Shown: positions 32,994 through 44,682, counted from the stretch's first letter. The stretch: DNA of 64,000 bases from Elymus sibiricus (GCA_039707655.1 CM077667.1:546820222-546884221), one strand, 5' to 3'. Notes: a model not told the origin generated them from the sequence alone. Numbers and translations are program-made.

Positions 32994-35900
32994 TCATTTG
33001 ACCGTTAGGTACGCGTCGACGACGGTTACGAGTGATCTTCTTTCTCTTTTTGTTCGTCGTCGAATAGTTGAGCCCCTCCTTGTGACTTTTTCTTCTCCAT
33101 GGACCACGATCTTTCTTAGGTAATGTAGTCTTGCTTCTTCTTTTGCGTATGCTTCATCGTCATCGTCATCTTCCCTCATCGGGTCGCCGTACTGGTCGTA
33201 GTCTTCCTTGTTAGCGACTCCATCGATTCCGACGATGCTCCTTTTGCCTCTCCTCACGACAACACGGCTGGGATTGCTCGGGTCGGTTATGAAGAAGCAT
33301 TGTGTCACGTGCTTAGCGTGTACCCATGGCTCAGTTTTGGCGATGACGTTCACGGTAGCGCTCTTCGCGTCGGGTATAGACATGGTAGTGAAATACCGGA
33401 CGATGGCCTTAGCCCATCTGACACGGAATATCGTCGCATTGTGCAGTCCAGCGTAGTCAAGCTCCCATATCTCTTCGACCCTTCCGTAGAATCTTTCAGT
33501 TGCGCCGTTGTCGCCGGTCATGCATTCAATCGTCACCCCTGAGTTCTGGTAATCACTGTTCATGTCTTTGGCCCCCGTGTAGAATGTGTATCCGTTGATA
33601 TCGTATGCCAGATAGGTTGCGAGGTTGGCCGCGGAGACATGTGCTAAGGTGTATATGAGCAAGCCGTCCGCACTGCCTCTTCCTTGGAATTAGCAAGAAC
33701 TCGCTCTTTGAACCAACACAAGAAAGTGGAGTTGTCCTCTCTAATAACTTCGGCGTCTTTCTTGCGCATCCCCTGATCACAGTAGTTCTTTGCAATGGTT
33801 TCTTTGTGCAGTGTCACGAAATCTTCTACCACATCTAGGTGATGTAGCACCACTAAGTTAGCCCGGTTAAAGTCGTTGCGTCGACTCGAGTGGTCCACAT
33901 GCAAATCCCTCCAGCCGTTGGTGTGACCTTCTCCTCCGAGCCTCCCAAGGTGCTTGCTGACGCGCAAACCAACAACAGGGTTTCCGACGCCTAGATAATT
34001 CTCGCAAAAGGAGATGCACTCTTGGGTCAGATACCCCTGGATGATGCTTCCATCTGGACGGGACATGTTACGAACGAATCCTTTGATGACCCCATTCATC
34101 CTCTCGAGCGGCATCATGCTATGAAGTAATGTGGGCCCGAGGTCGATGATGTCATCCACAACGTGGACACACAGATGCACCATGACGTCAAAGAACGCAG
34201 GCAGAAAGTACATCTCAAGCTCACATAGTATGACAACGATCTTTTCCTGTAGCCTTCGGAGCTGCTTCACACTGATCAACTTTCGACAGATAACATCGAA
34301 AAAGTTGCAGAAACCAGTAAGCGTGTCACAGACGTGCTTGTCCATTATCCCTGTAAGGGCAACCGGGAGTATCTGCGTCATCATCACGTGACAGTCATGA
34401 GACTTCATCCCGCTGAACCTTTTCTTCTTGGTATCTAGAAATCTGCTTATCTTCCCACAGTAACCGGAATAACTTTGATTCCGGTAAGGCACTTGAAGAA
34501 TTGATCGATCTCCTTCGCACTTAAGGTGAAGCAAGAAGGGGGGCAATAATTCTCTTCCTTCTTGTTGACTTTTTTGCCCCTGTCCCCCGCCCCTGCCCCT
34601 GCCTCCGTCTCCGTCTCCGTCTCTTCCGACGACTTTTTACGGGGCGGCATGTGGAGATCTGCCCTGATTTTCAAATCTTCCAAGTCTCTTATTGCCTTCA
34701 GCCCATCCTTATTCTTCTCGGGCATGTTCATCAATGTGCCAAGCAAGCTCTCGAGGACATTCTTCATGATATGCATTTGATCAAGGCAATGAGGCGTGTC
34801 GAGTTTGGGCCAGTACTCCATGTCCCAGAAAACAGACCTCGTTTTCCATACCTTCAGCAGCGGCTCCGGCGCCTTTTTCATCTTTCCCGACGCGGGGCAT
34901 TGTTCCCAGTTTTTCAATAGCTTGTCGATTTTAGCACCGCTCCTCTTACGTGGAGGTCCTCCATGCTTAGCCTCACCATTGAATAGATCTCCATGGTTTC
35001 TTCACGGGTCATCCTTCTCGAGCCATCTTCGATGCCCCATGTACACGATTTTCCCAGACCCGCCATCTTTCGTTGGCTGATGAGATGTTGTATCATCCAT
35101 GCACCTCGTGCATCCGCAATATCCGTGGCACACCTGGCCTGAGACATACCCGTAACCGAGATAGTCGTGCACCATCGTCATCAACGCGGCTCTCATATAG
35201 AAATACTGTCCTGCGTTGGCGTCCCATGTCTTGACCGGTGATGTCCATAACGTGTGTAGCTCCTCTTTCAGTAGCCCCAGATACAAATTAATATCATTTT
35301 TCGGTTGTTTTGGCCCTTGAATCAGCATGGTCATGTGTATGTACTTTGTCTTTATGCACTTCCACGGGGGGAGCTTGTACATCCATACAAAGACGGGCCA
35401 TGTGCTATGGTTGGTGTTCTGGTTGCCAAACGGATTCATGCCATCGGTACTCACGCCAAGCACGATGTTCCTTGCATCATCTGTGAAATATCAATATTCG
35501 GTGTTGAATGCTCTCCACTGGCTAGCATCTGCGAGGTGTCTCAACTTTAGATCATCTCCATCATCGGGCTTCACCCTCTCCGCGTGCCAGCGCATGATCT
35601 TTGCTTCCTTAGGATCTATGAAATACAGCTGCAGGTGGGGAGTAATCGGAAAGTACCATACAACTTTCTGAGGAGCTTTCTTTCCGGCCTTCTTGTATCG
35701 AGAAGCATTGCACACTGGACAACTTGTTTTTTCGGCGTGCTCCTTTCGATAAATGATGCAATCGTTGATGCATGCGTGGTATCTAATGTGCGGAAGATCA
35801 AGAGGGCACACGATTTTCTTGGCCTCCTCGACCCTAGTAGGACACAGGTTCGCCGTGGGAAGAAGTTTATTATGTAGATACTTCAAATGCTCATTGAGGC

Positions 35901-36516
35901 TTGCGTTTGTCCATTTGTTTTTGGCCTTCGTCTTTAGAAGTTCGAGCGTGAAACTCAAACGGGTCACCTCGAGATCGCAACCGTAATACAATGGAGTCTT
36001 CAAGTCTACCTCCAGTTGCGCCAGCTTGTCCTCCTCTCTAGAAGCAGCGCTGCCGCTTGTCGTATTCTTGCGAAGCAGGTCTCGAACACGAGAGTCCTGC
36101 ATGACTGAACTTAGTAGCGACGAAGACTGCGGCATGTCTGCCTCTTCTTCACCATGTCCGGACTCTTCTCCGCCATGTCCGGAATCTTCTCCGTCATGTC
36201 CAGACTCTTCTCCACCACCATGTCCGACGCCCTCGTCTTCGGGTCAATCGGTTAACTCTTCGTCTAGCCCCACCATGTCGTTATTGCTCGCCATGTCGAC
36301 ATCGTCATCACCATCTTCACTTATCCACCGAGTATAGCCATCCATGAAATCATGCATGAGCAGGTGCGCCTTCAAACGGACACCCTCAAAGGGGTCCAAC
36401 ATGACGATTTGTTTGCATCTTCTACAAGGACATAAAATCCCCGTCCGGTTATTTGCATACATGTCGAACACCGCAGATCGCAAGTATCTCTCCACCATCC
36501 TTCCATTGACCTTCAT
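32994..36516 (-). pseudogene. CACTA-2 ORF1, TNPD-like transposase, several lesions
   Basis: The start MKVNGRMVERYL at 36516 matches CACTA-1. In order: Cys-rich transposase-associated domain; frame break near 36240; a long frame with KTPLYYGCDLEVTRL and the zinc-like CPVCNASRYKKAG; a stop at 35491 after FNTEY; Transposase_21 (35463-35002); frame changes near 35000 and 34500; DUF4218 (34546-33644); and DUF4216 with an acidic tail and a basic C-terminus (33662-32994). It is therefore dead. Unlike CACTA-1 it keeps the region around KIVYMGHRRWLEKDDP and the complete C-terminus, so the two copies together show the family layout. Confidence 0.9.
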
Positions 36517-36639
36517 GATCGCCTGTGCGGTAGAATAAGCAAAAGGATTATAAACAAAATGCATGCATGCATCAAAGTCATACAAAATTTGGGTTGACCT
36601 TCCCTAAAAATAGGACATATCGAGTGTGCTCGATATTCA

Positions 36640-36667
36640 CCGAAACGGAAATAAATTGACATTTCGG
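36640..36667 (-). promoter_or_regulatory. Conserved hairpin in the ORF1 leader of CACTA-2
   Basis: On the minus strand CCGAAA pairs with TTTCGG around TGTCAATTTATTTCCG. It is about 120 bases upstream of the ORF1 start, the same place as in CACTA-1. Confidence 0.55.
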
Positions 36668-37144
36668 GAAAACATAAGCAACTCATGTCACGCACAATTG
36701 GGTAATTACACATAGCCGACAACTCATGCCACACGCACAATTCCCATCATATCGCAAACACACATATTTCCATTTTTGCAAAGCACAACTTTTTACTCAC
36801 CTATCAAGATACGATAGATGAGGCCGGTGTCGCTACCTAGGGATCCAAAGTGGACAAAAGATGCATGGCTTACTTCTATAATGGGTAGATCTAGTTGGAG
36901 AGGAGATGGCTCTAACTAGTGGAGAGGGAGAGAGAGCTAGCTAGTGAGACATGCAAATCTAGGAGTGTAGGGGAAAGAGGGGGCATTAATGGAGATGGTG
37001 GAGGGGGGCATTAATGGGGAGAGAAGAGAGGTAGGAGAAGGAAGAGAGAAGAAAGGCAATAATGGGGGAGAAGCAAGTGAGGGAGCTAGAGGAGGGAGAG
37101 GGGAAAGGGGGGAGGGGGTGGTGGGAAAAGGTGGTAGCTTCGCC

Positions 37145-37525
37145 TAGCAGTAGCGCGGGTCAAGTACCAGCGCTACGGCTAAGAGCGATAGCAGTAACGC
37201 TGCGTAGAACGCCAACGCTGCTGCTAAGCGGGGGCCAGCAGCTGGCGTAGTCCCACCATAGTAGTAGCGGTGGTCAACCGGACAGTGCTACTGCTATGTT
37301 TTTAGCAGTAGCGAGGTATTCTCCCCCACGCTGCTACTACCGGTGGCCTCGGTGGGTAAGGTGGTATCCACTTAGCAGCAGCGCGGCCAAGTTGGCCCAC
37401 GCTACTGCTATATTGTTACTTGTAGCGCCTGTTGCTCTACCGCGCTACTGATAAGTATCAGTAGCGCCTGCCTATTTTCCCACGCTACTGCTAAGATTCT
37501 ACCTATAAGGTATTTCCTAGTAGTG
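37145..37525. repeat. Right terminus and subterminal repeats of CACTA-2
   Basis: Many copies of AGCAGTAGCG and its complement lead up to the terminus ending CCTAGTAGTG. The order of repeats mirrors the left end of CACTA-1. Confidence 0.85.
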
Positions 37526-37714
37526 GGCCGGGGTGAAGCTTATGCAAAGTGCCCCTTAGAGCATGTTGCCAAGATCAATTTCCTAGCCATTTTGCAGACT
37601 TCCGTTTGATCCTAACATTAAATCTTCCATCTCATGCCTCACCGAAAAATTTATACAGATGAGGAGGTAGAATTTGAAGCACTATCAAATCTAGTGCCTT
37701 CCGAAAAAGGTACA

Positions 37715-37942
37715 GGGGCTATTTGGATTCCAGCAACAGACGCCAAGCCAAAAATTTGGACATTGGCCAGGTGCTGGGTGCTTGTTTGGATGATGACCAA
37801 ATATTTGGCACGCCCGGGCTGCACGGGCTTCTTTAGTTCATTTTGATGCAACTCTTGGCCAGGGCGTGGGTGGCTAGATGTTGCGCCGAATTTTTGGCTC
37901 GCCCACGATTTGGTAGGGCCGGCAGGCAGCATCCAAACAGCC
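37715..37942. mobile_element. PIF/Harbinger-like (Tourist) MITE
   Basis: The left end GGGGCTATTTGGATTCC and the right end ATCCAAACAGCC form short inverted repeats. ACA flanks both sides (37712-37714 and 37943-37945), a 3-bp duplication. The body repeats motifs like GCCAAAAATTTGG. There is no coding capacity. Confidence 0.65.
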
Positions 37943-37945
37943 ACA

Positions 37946-38752
37946 TAGCCTCCAATGCAAAAAATAACGGACCATTTTTTTCTATGAGCGCTTGCATCTG
38001 CTCTTGTAGTGAACAAAAACTATGCAATCAATTTAATTGGAGAAGCATCTGTACATTGCAATTAGCGCAGGAGGTGCAGACTTTTAGACAGAGGCTATGT
38101 AATTGTTAATGTTTACATATTAAGACGTAAGTATCGTATCAAGACCTGTGCATTGGACGTGTCCTTAGTAATTGAAAATTAGAGCAAAGCAACAACAATG
38201 CCTCGATAAAGTCTTATTGATTCGCATGTTCAACTCGTAAATGACAAACCCCGACGGTATCTATCACTAATGATACCTAATCAATCTATTATCAATGCCC
38301 TATTTCAATAATGAAAACAGAATATTGATTATTGTTTATATTTTTTTAATTATTATGGCAAAATCGCTAGGGCATAGGTATACCTGCTCAAGAATCAGTT
38401 TCTAATCTCTCGGCGCAGGGACCGGTGTCTTTGGCTGAAGTTGTCGTGGCCGTATGCATGGTGGGCAACGCCCGTCCGCCGGCCGGTTCAACCGTTTCTT
38501 GCCGTCTCGACGCCTAAAAGCAAGGAGGATACGGCGATCAAGGCGAGGATGTGGTGTCACCTTGCATCCGGCGGCAGCAGCCGAGATCATGCCTCGTGCG
38601 CGCTTGCATCAGGTCATAACCGATATGTCGTTGGCTGCCTATTCGATCCACGATCGCAAGGCATGGGGGTGCAATTTTATTTTATTTTTGAGGTAAGGCC
38701 TGGTCATGCATTATGCACCTTGTTTGTGGACCCAGAAAGTTGGGTCAGCATT
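37946..38752. other. Unclassified sequence, no gene recognised
   Basis: The first part is AT-rich. A short GC-rich patch lies at 38440-38620. I see no conserved protein or repeat end in either strand. Confidence 0.4.
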
Positions 38753-39056
38753 GCGAACCAGCCTGTGTTTGGATGGTTAGGAGAACAGTATTATCCCAGC
38801 CCACCGGATTTCAAGTCCTAAACTTGGCATTGCTTCTCGCATTATTCCTGAATTTATTTCAGGCTTTCGGCAATGTTCTTTCAGTGGGAAGAGACGTTTC
38901 CATCGACTGCGCGGCGTCTATGGTGACTTCGTAAAATCTCAAAATGTTATACCGGCTTGGTCTTTCGGAGGTGCTCATAGAGAAAAGGTGTGCGTGCGTG
39001 CGTTCATATGGGCTCGTGTATGTGAGTGACTTCGATTGTACTGTGTTTAAAAAAAA
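38753..39056 (+). mobile_element. SINE-like retroposon with poly(A) tail
   Basis: Near 38774 TGGTTAGGAGA resembles a pol III A box, and GGATTTCAAGTCC near 38805 resembles a B box. The sequence then runs through a stretch I recall from wheat retroposons (GGAGGTGCTCATAG, followed by GTGCGTGCGTGCG) to an A run at 39048-39056. CAGCATT occurs just before (38746-38752) and shortly after (39064-39070) and may be the duplicated target. Confidence 0.5.
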
Positions 39057-39169
39057 CATGGGCCAGCATTATTAGCTTCTGTACGTATTTTTCAGTCCAC
39101 GCGGCAACATGCCTATGTATACACGCCCCTCCTGCCCCCCTCAGGGCCTGCCACCCACTTGTGGCATTG

Positions 39170-39960
39170 ATGCGTTGGATGTTACAGCTGCTGACAGAGC
39201 GTGAGTTGGAAGTCAACTTGTCCAAGTGTTCGTTTGCGCAGAGACAAATCGACTACTTGGGACACAAAATTAGCAGTACATGTGTGGCCATGAATGATAA
39301 TAAGTTCAAGGCAGTACATGATTGGCCAAGGCCGGAATCAGTTCGCAAACTGGGAGAATTCTTAGGGTTGGCTGGGTACCATCGTAAGTTCATTAAGAAC
39401 TTTGGCATTATTTCATGCCCATTGACCGACATGCTAAAGAAAGGAACAATCTTCATTTGGAAACCCACGGCTGATATGGCATTTCAGGAATTGAAGAAAA
39501 CATAGATCCAGGCACCTGTGCTTGCCTTACCTGATTTCAGCAGGAAGTTTGTAGTGGAGACCGACGCTAGTGCTACTGGACTACTGGAGTAGGGGCCGTG
39601 TTGATGCAGGATTTTCATCCCTTGGCTTACTTGAGCAAGGCTCTAGGCCCTCGTAACCTGGGACTATCAGCATACGAGAAAGAGTGCTTAGCTCTCATGA
39701 TGGCCATTGACCACTGGAGATCCTACCTGCAACACGCAGAATTCCTGGTGCGTACTGGTCAGCAGGAAACCTGCTCAACCACCTGACAGATCAACGCTTG
39801 AGTCCGCCGATATAGCAGTGTGCTTTCACCAAGATAGTGGGGCTTCAGTTCCAAATCCAATACAAAAGTGGCATCACAAACAAAGCTGCTGATGGACCGT
39901 CGCATCGAGAGCAGCTCTCTCAGTTCATCGCCATGCGTGGTTGGAAGAGTGGCATTTAGT
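39170..39960 (+). pseudogene. Gypsy pol fragment (RT end and RNase H)
   Basis: The fragment begins in the thumb of the reverse transcriptase (LLTERELEVNLSKCSFAQ, then YLGHKIS and GLAGYHRKFIKNFG). It passes a stop at 39503 and continues through VVETDASATG into RNase H (HPLAYLSKALG, then AYEKECLALMMAIDHWRSYL). It then decays in a different frame with IQYKSG-like sequence. It lacks the YVDD region, LTRs and integrase, so it is a scrap of an old insertion. Confidence 0.88.
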
Positions 39961-40042
39961 TACCGTCAAGATGGGGAAATTCAGCGCAAGTTAGAACAAC
40001 TAGCCATGGATCCGAAGAGCGACTCTGATTATTCTCTCTAGG

Positions 40043-40175
40043 ATGGTGTGATCCGCTATGTTCTATGGTCGGCTTGATTAGAATGATGGTGTGATCCGAA
40101 AAGCAACACTATCTGCTGATTATTCCAAGGTCGGCTATGTTCTAGCCATAAATGATGGTGTGATCCGAAGAGTGC
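40043..40175. repeat. Three local copies of a GATGGTGTGATCCG motif
   Basis: The motif recurs at about 40043, 40084 and 40151, with copies of GGTCGGCTATGTTCTA nearby. This looks like slippage or small tandem duplication at the end of the gypsy scrap. Confidence 0.6.
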
Positions 40176-40189
40176 TGCAAGAGTGGTTT

Positions 40190-40588
40190 TTCTACACCCA
40201 CGCTCGGTGCACCCACGGTGCACCCACGCAAGAAATCTTATCAAAACATTTTGAAAAAATCTGAAACTTTGTGGGAATGATCTTCAACAAATGTTATGGG
40301 CACTTGCAAAGTTTGGTGGTCAAATAACATTCGAGGAGCTCTACACAAAAAAGACAAAATCACTGAAAAATAGTCAAAATGTAAGTACACTGTTTGAGCA
40401 GATTTTGTAATTTTGTCTTTTTTGTATAGAGCTCTTCGAATGTTATTTGGCCACGAAACTTTGCATGTGCCCATAACATTTGTTGAAGAACATCCCCACA
40501 AAATTTCAGAATTTTTTGAAATGTTTTGATACGTTTTCTTGGGTGGGTGCACCGTGGGTGCACCGAGCGGAGGTTCAGCCACTACTTT
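40190..40588. mobile_element. Foldback MITE with arms of about 165 bases
   Basis: The left arm (from about 40198, ACCCACGCTCGGTGCACC) is complemented by the right arm ending near 40575 (GGTGCACCGAGCGGAGGT). Internal blocks such as TAACATTCGAGGAGCTCTA pair with their complements across a central loop near 40375-40405. Boundaries are approximate and no clear target duplication was found. Confidence 0.75.
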
Positions 40589-40712
40589 CCCTTCAAAGAA
40601 TGATTAGCCAGGAATGCACAACCATTAATTGCAGCAGATGTTCTAGTGTTTTTTTCAAGAATGTTCTAGTGTTTTGTCATCAATTTATGAACGAATGGTG
40701 TGATTGGTTCAG

Positions 40713-40945
40713 GTCGGATCTGCCCCTTTTTGGAGAAGAAGACGAACCGGGCCAACAAAGTGTCCTTCTCCAACCACAAGACCAAAAAGCAGCAGTTTGT
40801 GAACCTGCAGTACAAGAAGCTGTGGTGGGAGGCCGGCAAGCGCTACGTCAAGCTCAGGCTCTCCACCAAGGCCCTCAAGACCATCGAGAAGCACGGCCTC
40901 GACGCCGTCGCCAAGAAGGACGGGATCGACCTCAACAAGAAATGA
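40713..40945 (+). pseudogene. RPL28: Last exon of plastid ribosomal protein L28 (bL28c)
   Basis: The exon follows a good acceptor (GGTTCAG|GT) and runs to a TGA. It reads RICPF, then KKTNRANKVSFSNHKTKK, QFVNLQYKKLWWEAGKRYVK, LRLSTKALKTIEKHGLDAVA and DGIDLNKK. This is the conserved body of chloroplast 50S protein L28, a structural protein of the large subunit. The usual Thr-Gly after CPF is Leu-Glu here. The transit-peptide exon is not visible upstream, where a gypsy scrap and a MITE lie, so this is probably a gene fragment. A very long first intron remains possible. The native 3' flank follows and is partly duplicated at 51080. Confidence 0.85.
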
Positions 40946-41022
40946 GTGGTGATGAGCCATAGTTAAGGTCTCCTAGCTATATCTTCTTGATTTTCTCACA
41001 TCATCCATTTCAATGTAATGTA

Positions 41023-41134
41023 CTCCCTCCGTCCGATAATACTTGTCGGGGAAATAGATATATCTAGACGTATTTTAGTTCTAGATACATTCATCTTATC
41101 GATTTCTGCGACAAGTAATTCCGGATGGAGGGAG
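41023..41134. mobile_element. Stowaway MITE (112 bp)
   Basis: The ends CTCCCTCCGTCC and GGATGGAGGGAG are inverted repeats flanked by TA on both sides (41021-41022, 41135-41136), as expected for the Tc1/mariner superfamily. It sits in the RPL28 3' flank. Confidence 0.93.
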
Positions 41135-41574
41135 TAGTATGCAAAATGGATTTTTGTTCAGTTTTCCTTTTCTCTCTCCCCTTCTGTGTCGTGTCAGTTC
41201 ATTCCTAGTGTGATTGGTGTAAGTAACCTTATAAATGTCCCCCTTTTGCTATTTTCCTTGATGAGTTAATGTTAAGCATCATACTGGATCAGCATCATTT
41301 TATGTAGTAGTTGTGCAGTTGGTTTGTGCCTTTCAGATGCAAACCAAATTGATGTTTAATGATTGATCAGGGACGGATGTGTTATATGATTCTTGGCTCA
41401 GATGTGGTTCCCCCGTTTGAACAAACCCCAGTCAGAGAAATGCTAGCTAGCTAATCTGGGCTGAACATGAATTAAGGCTGGCAAAAGATATATAGTTGTA
41501 ACTTGTTCACCCGTTTGAACAAACCAGATAGTACGGTTGTTCTTTCTTTCTTTCTTATGCTCATGTTTGAGATG

Positions 41575-41883
41575 TACCGGGATTCTTCGTTTATGGTCCT
41601 CTCTACAACGCTTGGAGAATCGAGACCTGTTTAGGGAGGTGTGTACACGATTGGTGGCGACGGCGAGGGATACTTTTACCCAACATGGGTGGCAGCATGA
41701 TCTTAGAATTGGCCCCCCTCCACTTTAGGCGTTATACGGACTCTACATGTTTCTTTGTATCTCGCCTTTTATTTTTTATTTTTTTGTGTGAGAGGATACT
41801 GTTTGGCTGTGTGCATCTTAGTTATGCAGAGGCCGGATGTAATGCTTAAATCTTTTAAGTAATAAAGCACCCCTTTTCGAAAA
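41575..41883 (+). mobile_element. 5'-truncated LINE 3' end
   Basis: About 309 bases end in a short A-rich tail and are flanked by a perfect 12-bp duplication ATGTTTGAGATG (41563-41574 and 41884-41895). The body shares GTTATGCAGAGGCCGG with the 3' end of the minus-strand LINE at 46394-49230. Only the end of the ORF and the 3' untranslated part remain. The paralogous site at 51353-51364 is empty. Confidence 0.92.
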
Positions 41884-41895
41884 ATGTTTGAGATG

Positions 41896-42436
41896 ATTAC
41901 TTTGCTATTTGCACCAGGTTTAGCAGGACTTTGCCATTACAGGTGTAAAGGAAAAAAAAAAACTGTCTCTGCATTCTCTGCTAGCTGACGTGGACGTGCT
42001 ATCTGAACTAAAAGTTCATAAGAGAAAAAGAGAACCAAGCTGCTGAACTAAACTTTTTTTTTTGACAAGCTGCTGAACTAAAACCTTTTTTTTTGACAAT
42101 CTTTTTTTTTTGACAAGCTGCTGAAATAAAACTTGAGAGAGAAAAAGGGAAGGAAGCTTTCTCTCTAGACTCATACATATATACTAGAGGGAGCACCAGC
42201 AGGGACCATGGATGCTCTACTGGACGGTGGATGTAGCAGTTAAGTTAGACAACTTTGTACTAAAGCTAGCTAATACATAGTTGAGACACTTATTTTGAAA
42301 CGGAGGGACTACATAGCAGATATTTTGGGTCAAGAATCTGTTGATACTATTCATTTACGAGATGGTAACACATCCTAGGTGGCCTGGGGAGAAACATCCG
42401 CAGCTGTTTATTCTGAATCGTTAAGTATCCTTCAAA
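41896..42436. other. Low-complexity and MITE-remnant sequence
   Basis: A motif of T run plus GACAAGCTGCTGAA repeats about three times at 42048-42130. Around 42265-42313 there is the right half of a Stowaway-like MITE (ending ACGGAGGGAC). No gene is seen. Confidence 0.55.
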
Positions 42437-42444
42437 ATATTTGC

Positions 42445-44487
42445 ACCAAGAGCCGCACACGAGACGCACTCCTCAGGTCGCTCCCGCGGGCGACCCAGAG
42501 GGGCGAACCCTAGCCGCCGCCAGCGCAGCTCCCCTGCCCCCTCCTCCCCTCGCCACCGCCGGCGGAGGTCGCCGGGCAAAGCCCGCGCGGCCCGGCGGCG
42601 GCGGGGCGCTTTCCTCCTCCGGTCTGGGCTCCGGCAGCGCAGGCTGCTCGTCCCAGGGGGATCTCCGGTGTTGCTCCCGCGCCGGTGCGCGTACTGGCGG
42701 GGGTGGCTGCGTTCGGGCGTGGGGAGGCGCGTCCAGGGCGGCGCAGCTCGGCTGCGTCGGGGCATCCGCGGATCCGGTGCTGAGGAGGGCGAGGCGGCTC
42801 GCGGTGGCCTCGTAGGGCGGCCAGGCGTGGCCGCGCAAGGTGGGCCTGCGGGCGCGCGCTGGGCGCGTCCTGGGGAGCGCGCGGTGCTGCGGTCGTATCC
42901 AGGGATCCGCGCTGGGCGGCGACCATGGCCAGGGGCAGCAGTGCTGCTGCGTGCGCCGTGGATCTGGAGCATGGGTGGGGATGAGGCTCGCAAGGGGGGA
43001 AGCAGGGGCGCGCAAGGGGCCGAGCAGGGCGGCGCTGTGCCAGTGGTGGCCTCCGCGTGGTGCGGCTGGAGTTCACGGATGGTGAGGCCCGGGCAGATGC
43101 GCGGGTTGGCGAGGCCGGCGTGTCTGGCGGGCGGCGGGAGTGAGCTGCAGTTCGGTCGCGGGGCGGCACATGGTGGCTACGATGGGCGGCCAGGCGTTGC
43201 CGCGCACGGTGGTGCGGCGGGCGCGCGCAGGGCACGAGGAGGGCGTAGATGGTCTCCGGGCAGTGTGGATCTGGCGGAGCTCATGGTGGAGGGGTTTGAG
43301 CGGCCTGTACGGCGCTCGAGCGGCCGCTTCGGCCGCGAGGGGCGCGGCCGGTGGGTGTCTGCGCGGTCTGGCATCGCGTGGACGTCCCTGGGGTGCGCGG
43401 ATCGGAGGCCCACGGCGACGAGGAAGTGCGCTCCGTCGGCGTGTGATGCGGATCTGGTCTCCGGCCGTCGGTGGTCTCCGCGAGGTGCGGTTGGCTGCGG
43501 CAGATTTTGGTGCTTCTTCGTCAATGGGCGGCTTCGATGGTGGTGGTGTTTAGTGGGCTTGCCGTCGCCAATGCGGGATGATGTGCGGCTGAGGTGGTGT
43601 GGAGCGGGGTGAAAACCATGTCTTGGCCTCGTGCCGGGACCAGCGATGGCGGCGGCTGTGGCCGTCGTTGACCTTCATGGAGGCATCGTTGATTTGTTCT
43701 ACCACCCCTCCTGCGCGGATCTGGCCATTTCGGCCTCTCCGGGGGAAACCTTGATCAGTGATCGGATGATGGCGGCGCCTTGGTGTCGTATTCCCTCTTG
43801 GGGGCTTCGTCTTGGGAGCTTGGCTTCGGCGAGCGGGACCGGTGGATGGCGGTTGGCGGCGGGTGTGGCGTCCAGGCTTCTGTGGCAACGATGATGGTGG
43901 GAGGGACGTCGGCGACGCGGCAATGGTTGTGGTAGTCGGCTCTTCTTCGGCGTGTCCACGGTTTTGCCTCGGTTTGTTTGTTGCTAAGGAGTCGAAGCTG
44001 CGGCGGCGGGGCCCTGTGGTATACGATGACTGGCTACAGGTTTTCCGTTTGGCGATCTCCCGTGGCGCCAGCCGTGCCTGGTTTTGTCCTACTGAGTTCT
44101 CCGTCAGATTCAGAGTTGCGTCGTCTGGCCGCAGGTGGTTGAGTTTTTGGCATAGATCTTCATGCAGCTTCACGTGCCCTCTACAGCGTGGGTTGAGTCG
44201 ACGATCGCCTACGGCGGAGTCGGAGTCGTTTGCTCAGAGTGTAGGGATGGCGATGACGCCTCTAGGGGAGAAGTGATGACGATGACGCCTGCGTGCTGTC
44301 TCGCCGAGACCCTCTTTGGAGTGGTGTGCGTGGGCTTTTTTATGTGTGCCGCTCAACGGTTGTAACGGTTTTCGTCCGGTTTTCCATAATTAGCTGGGCA
44401 ATCTGGTTTTCGCTCGGTTTTCCCTAATTAACTGAGCAACTCTTTTCTTCTTAATGAATGCAGGATAACTGCCATTTCGAAAAAAAT
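42445..44487 (+). mobile_element. LINE-derived retroposon, GC-rich 5' leader joined to a 3' tail
   Basis: The unit starts with a GC-rich leader containing GCGAACCCTAGCCGCCGCC, as in plant LINE 5' untranslated regions. It ends with a tail (TTCTTCTTAATGAATGCAGG, then an A run at about 44479-44486). ATATTTGC flanks it on both sides (42437-42444 and 44488-44495). No endonuclease or reverse transcriptase is present. Long open frames on both strands reflect the very high GC content and are not accepted as genes. Confidence 0.72.
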
Positions 44488-44674
44488 ATATTTGCCGATA
44501 CCCCCCCCCCTCCTCACACACACCCCGCACTGTAAACCCGGGTAGATACATTACCCATGTTCCCGCAATCCTACGTATCATCGTCATATCATCCAGTTTT
44601 AGCGTAAATTAAAGTCATTTATGTGTTACTGCATGCGCTCGATTCATTAACTGATTAACATATTGATCGTTTGT

Positions 44675-44682
44675 TATGTATA
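44675..44682 (+). promoter_or_regulatory. Possible TATA box of the subtilase pseudogene
   Basis: TATGTATAAAG lies about 70 bases upstream of the ATG at 44749. Position and sequence fit, but nothing else supports it. Confidence 0.35.

Larger units (their letters stand above)
32693..37525 (-). mobile_element. CACTA-2: transposon with ORF1 only
   Basis: The right end, read inward on the minus strand, is CACTACTAGGAAATACC at 37525. The left end reads CAGTACTAGGTGAAAC at 32693, a decayed version of the same terminus. AGCAGTAGCGC-type subterminal repeats lie inside both ends (32700-32800 and 37145-37490). GGC is found at both borders (32691-32693, overlapping the first base of the terminus, and 37526-37528), a possible 3-bp duplication. 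ORF1 on the minus strand fills the element; no ORF2 is present. Confidence 0.78.
40985..41950 (+). repeat. RPL28 3' flank, copy A of a segmental duplication
   Basis: The sequence downstream of the exon matches 51080-51420 in blocks: TCATCCATTTCAATGTAATG; GTGTAAGTAACCTTA; TTAAGCATCATAC; TTTGAGATGATT; CACCAGGTTTAGCA. Copy A carries a Stowaway MITE and a LINE 3' end that copy B lacks. Confidence 0.85.

Noticed and set aside
42510..43612. Long open frames on both strands (up to 314 codons)
   Set aside because: They overlap on opposite strands in very GC-rich DNA, have Ala/Arg/Gly-biased content without any known domain, and lie inside a retroposon unit with target duplications.
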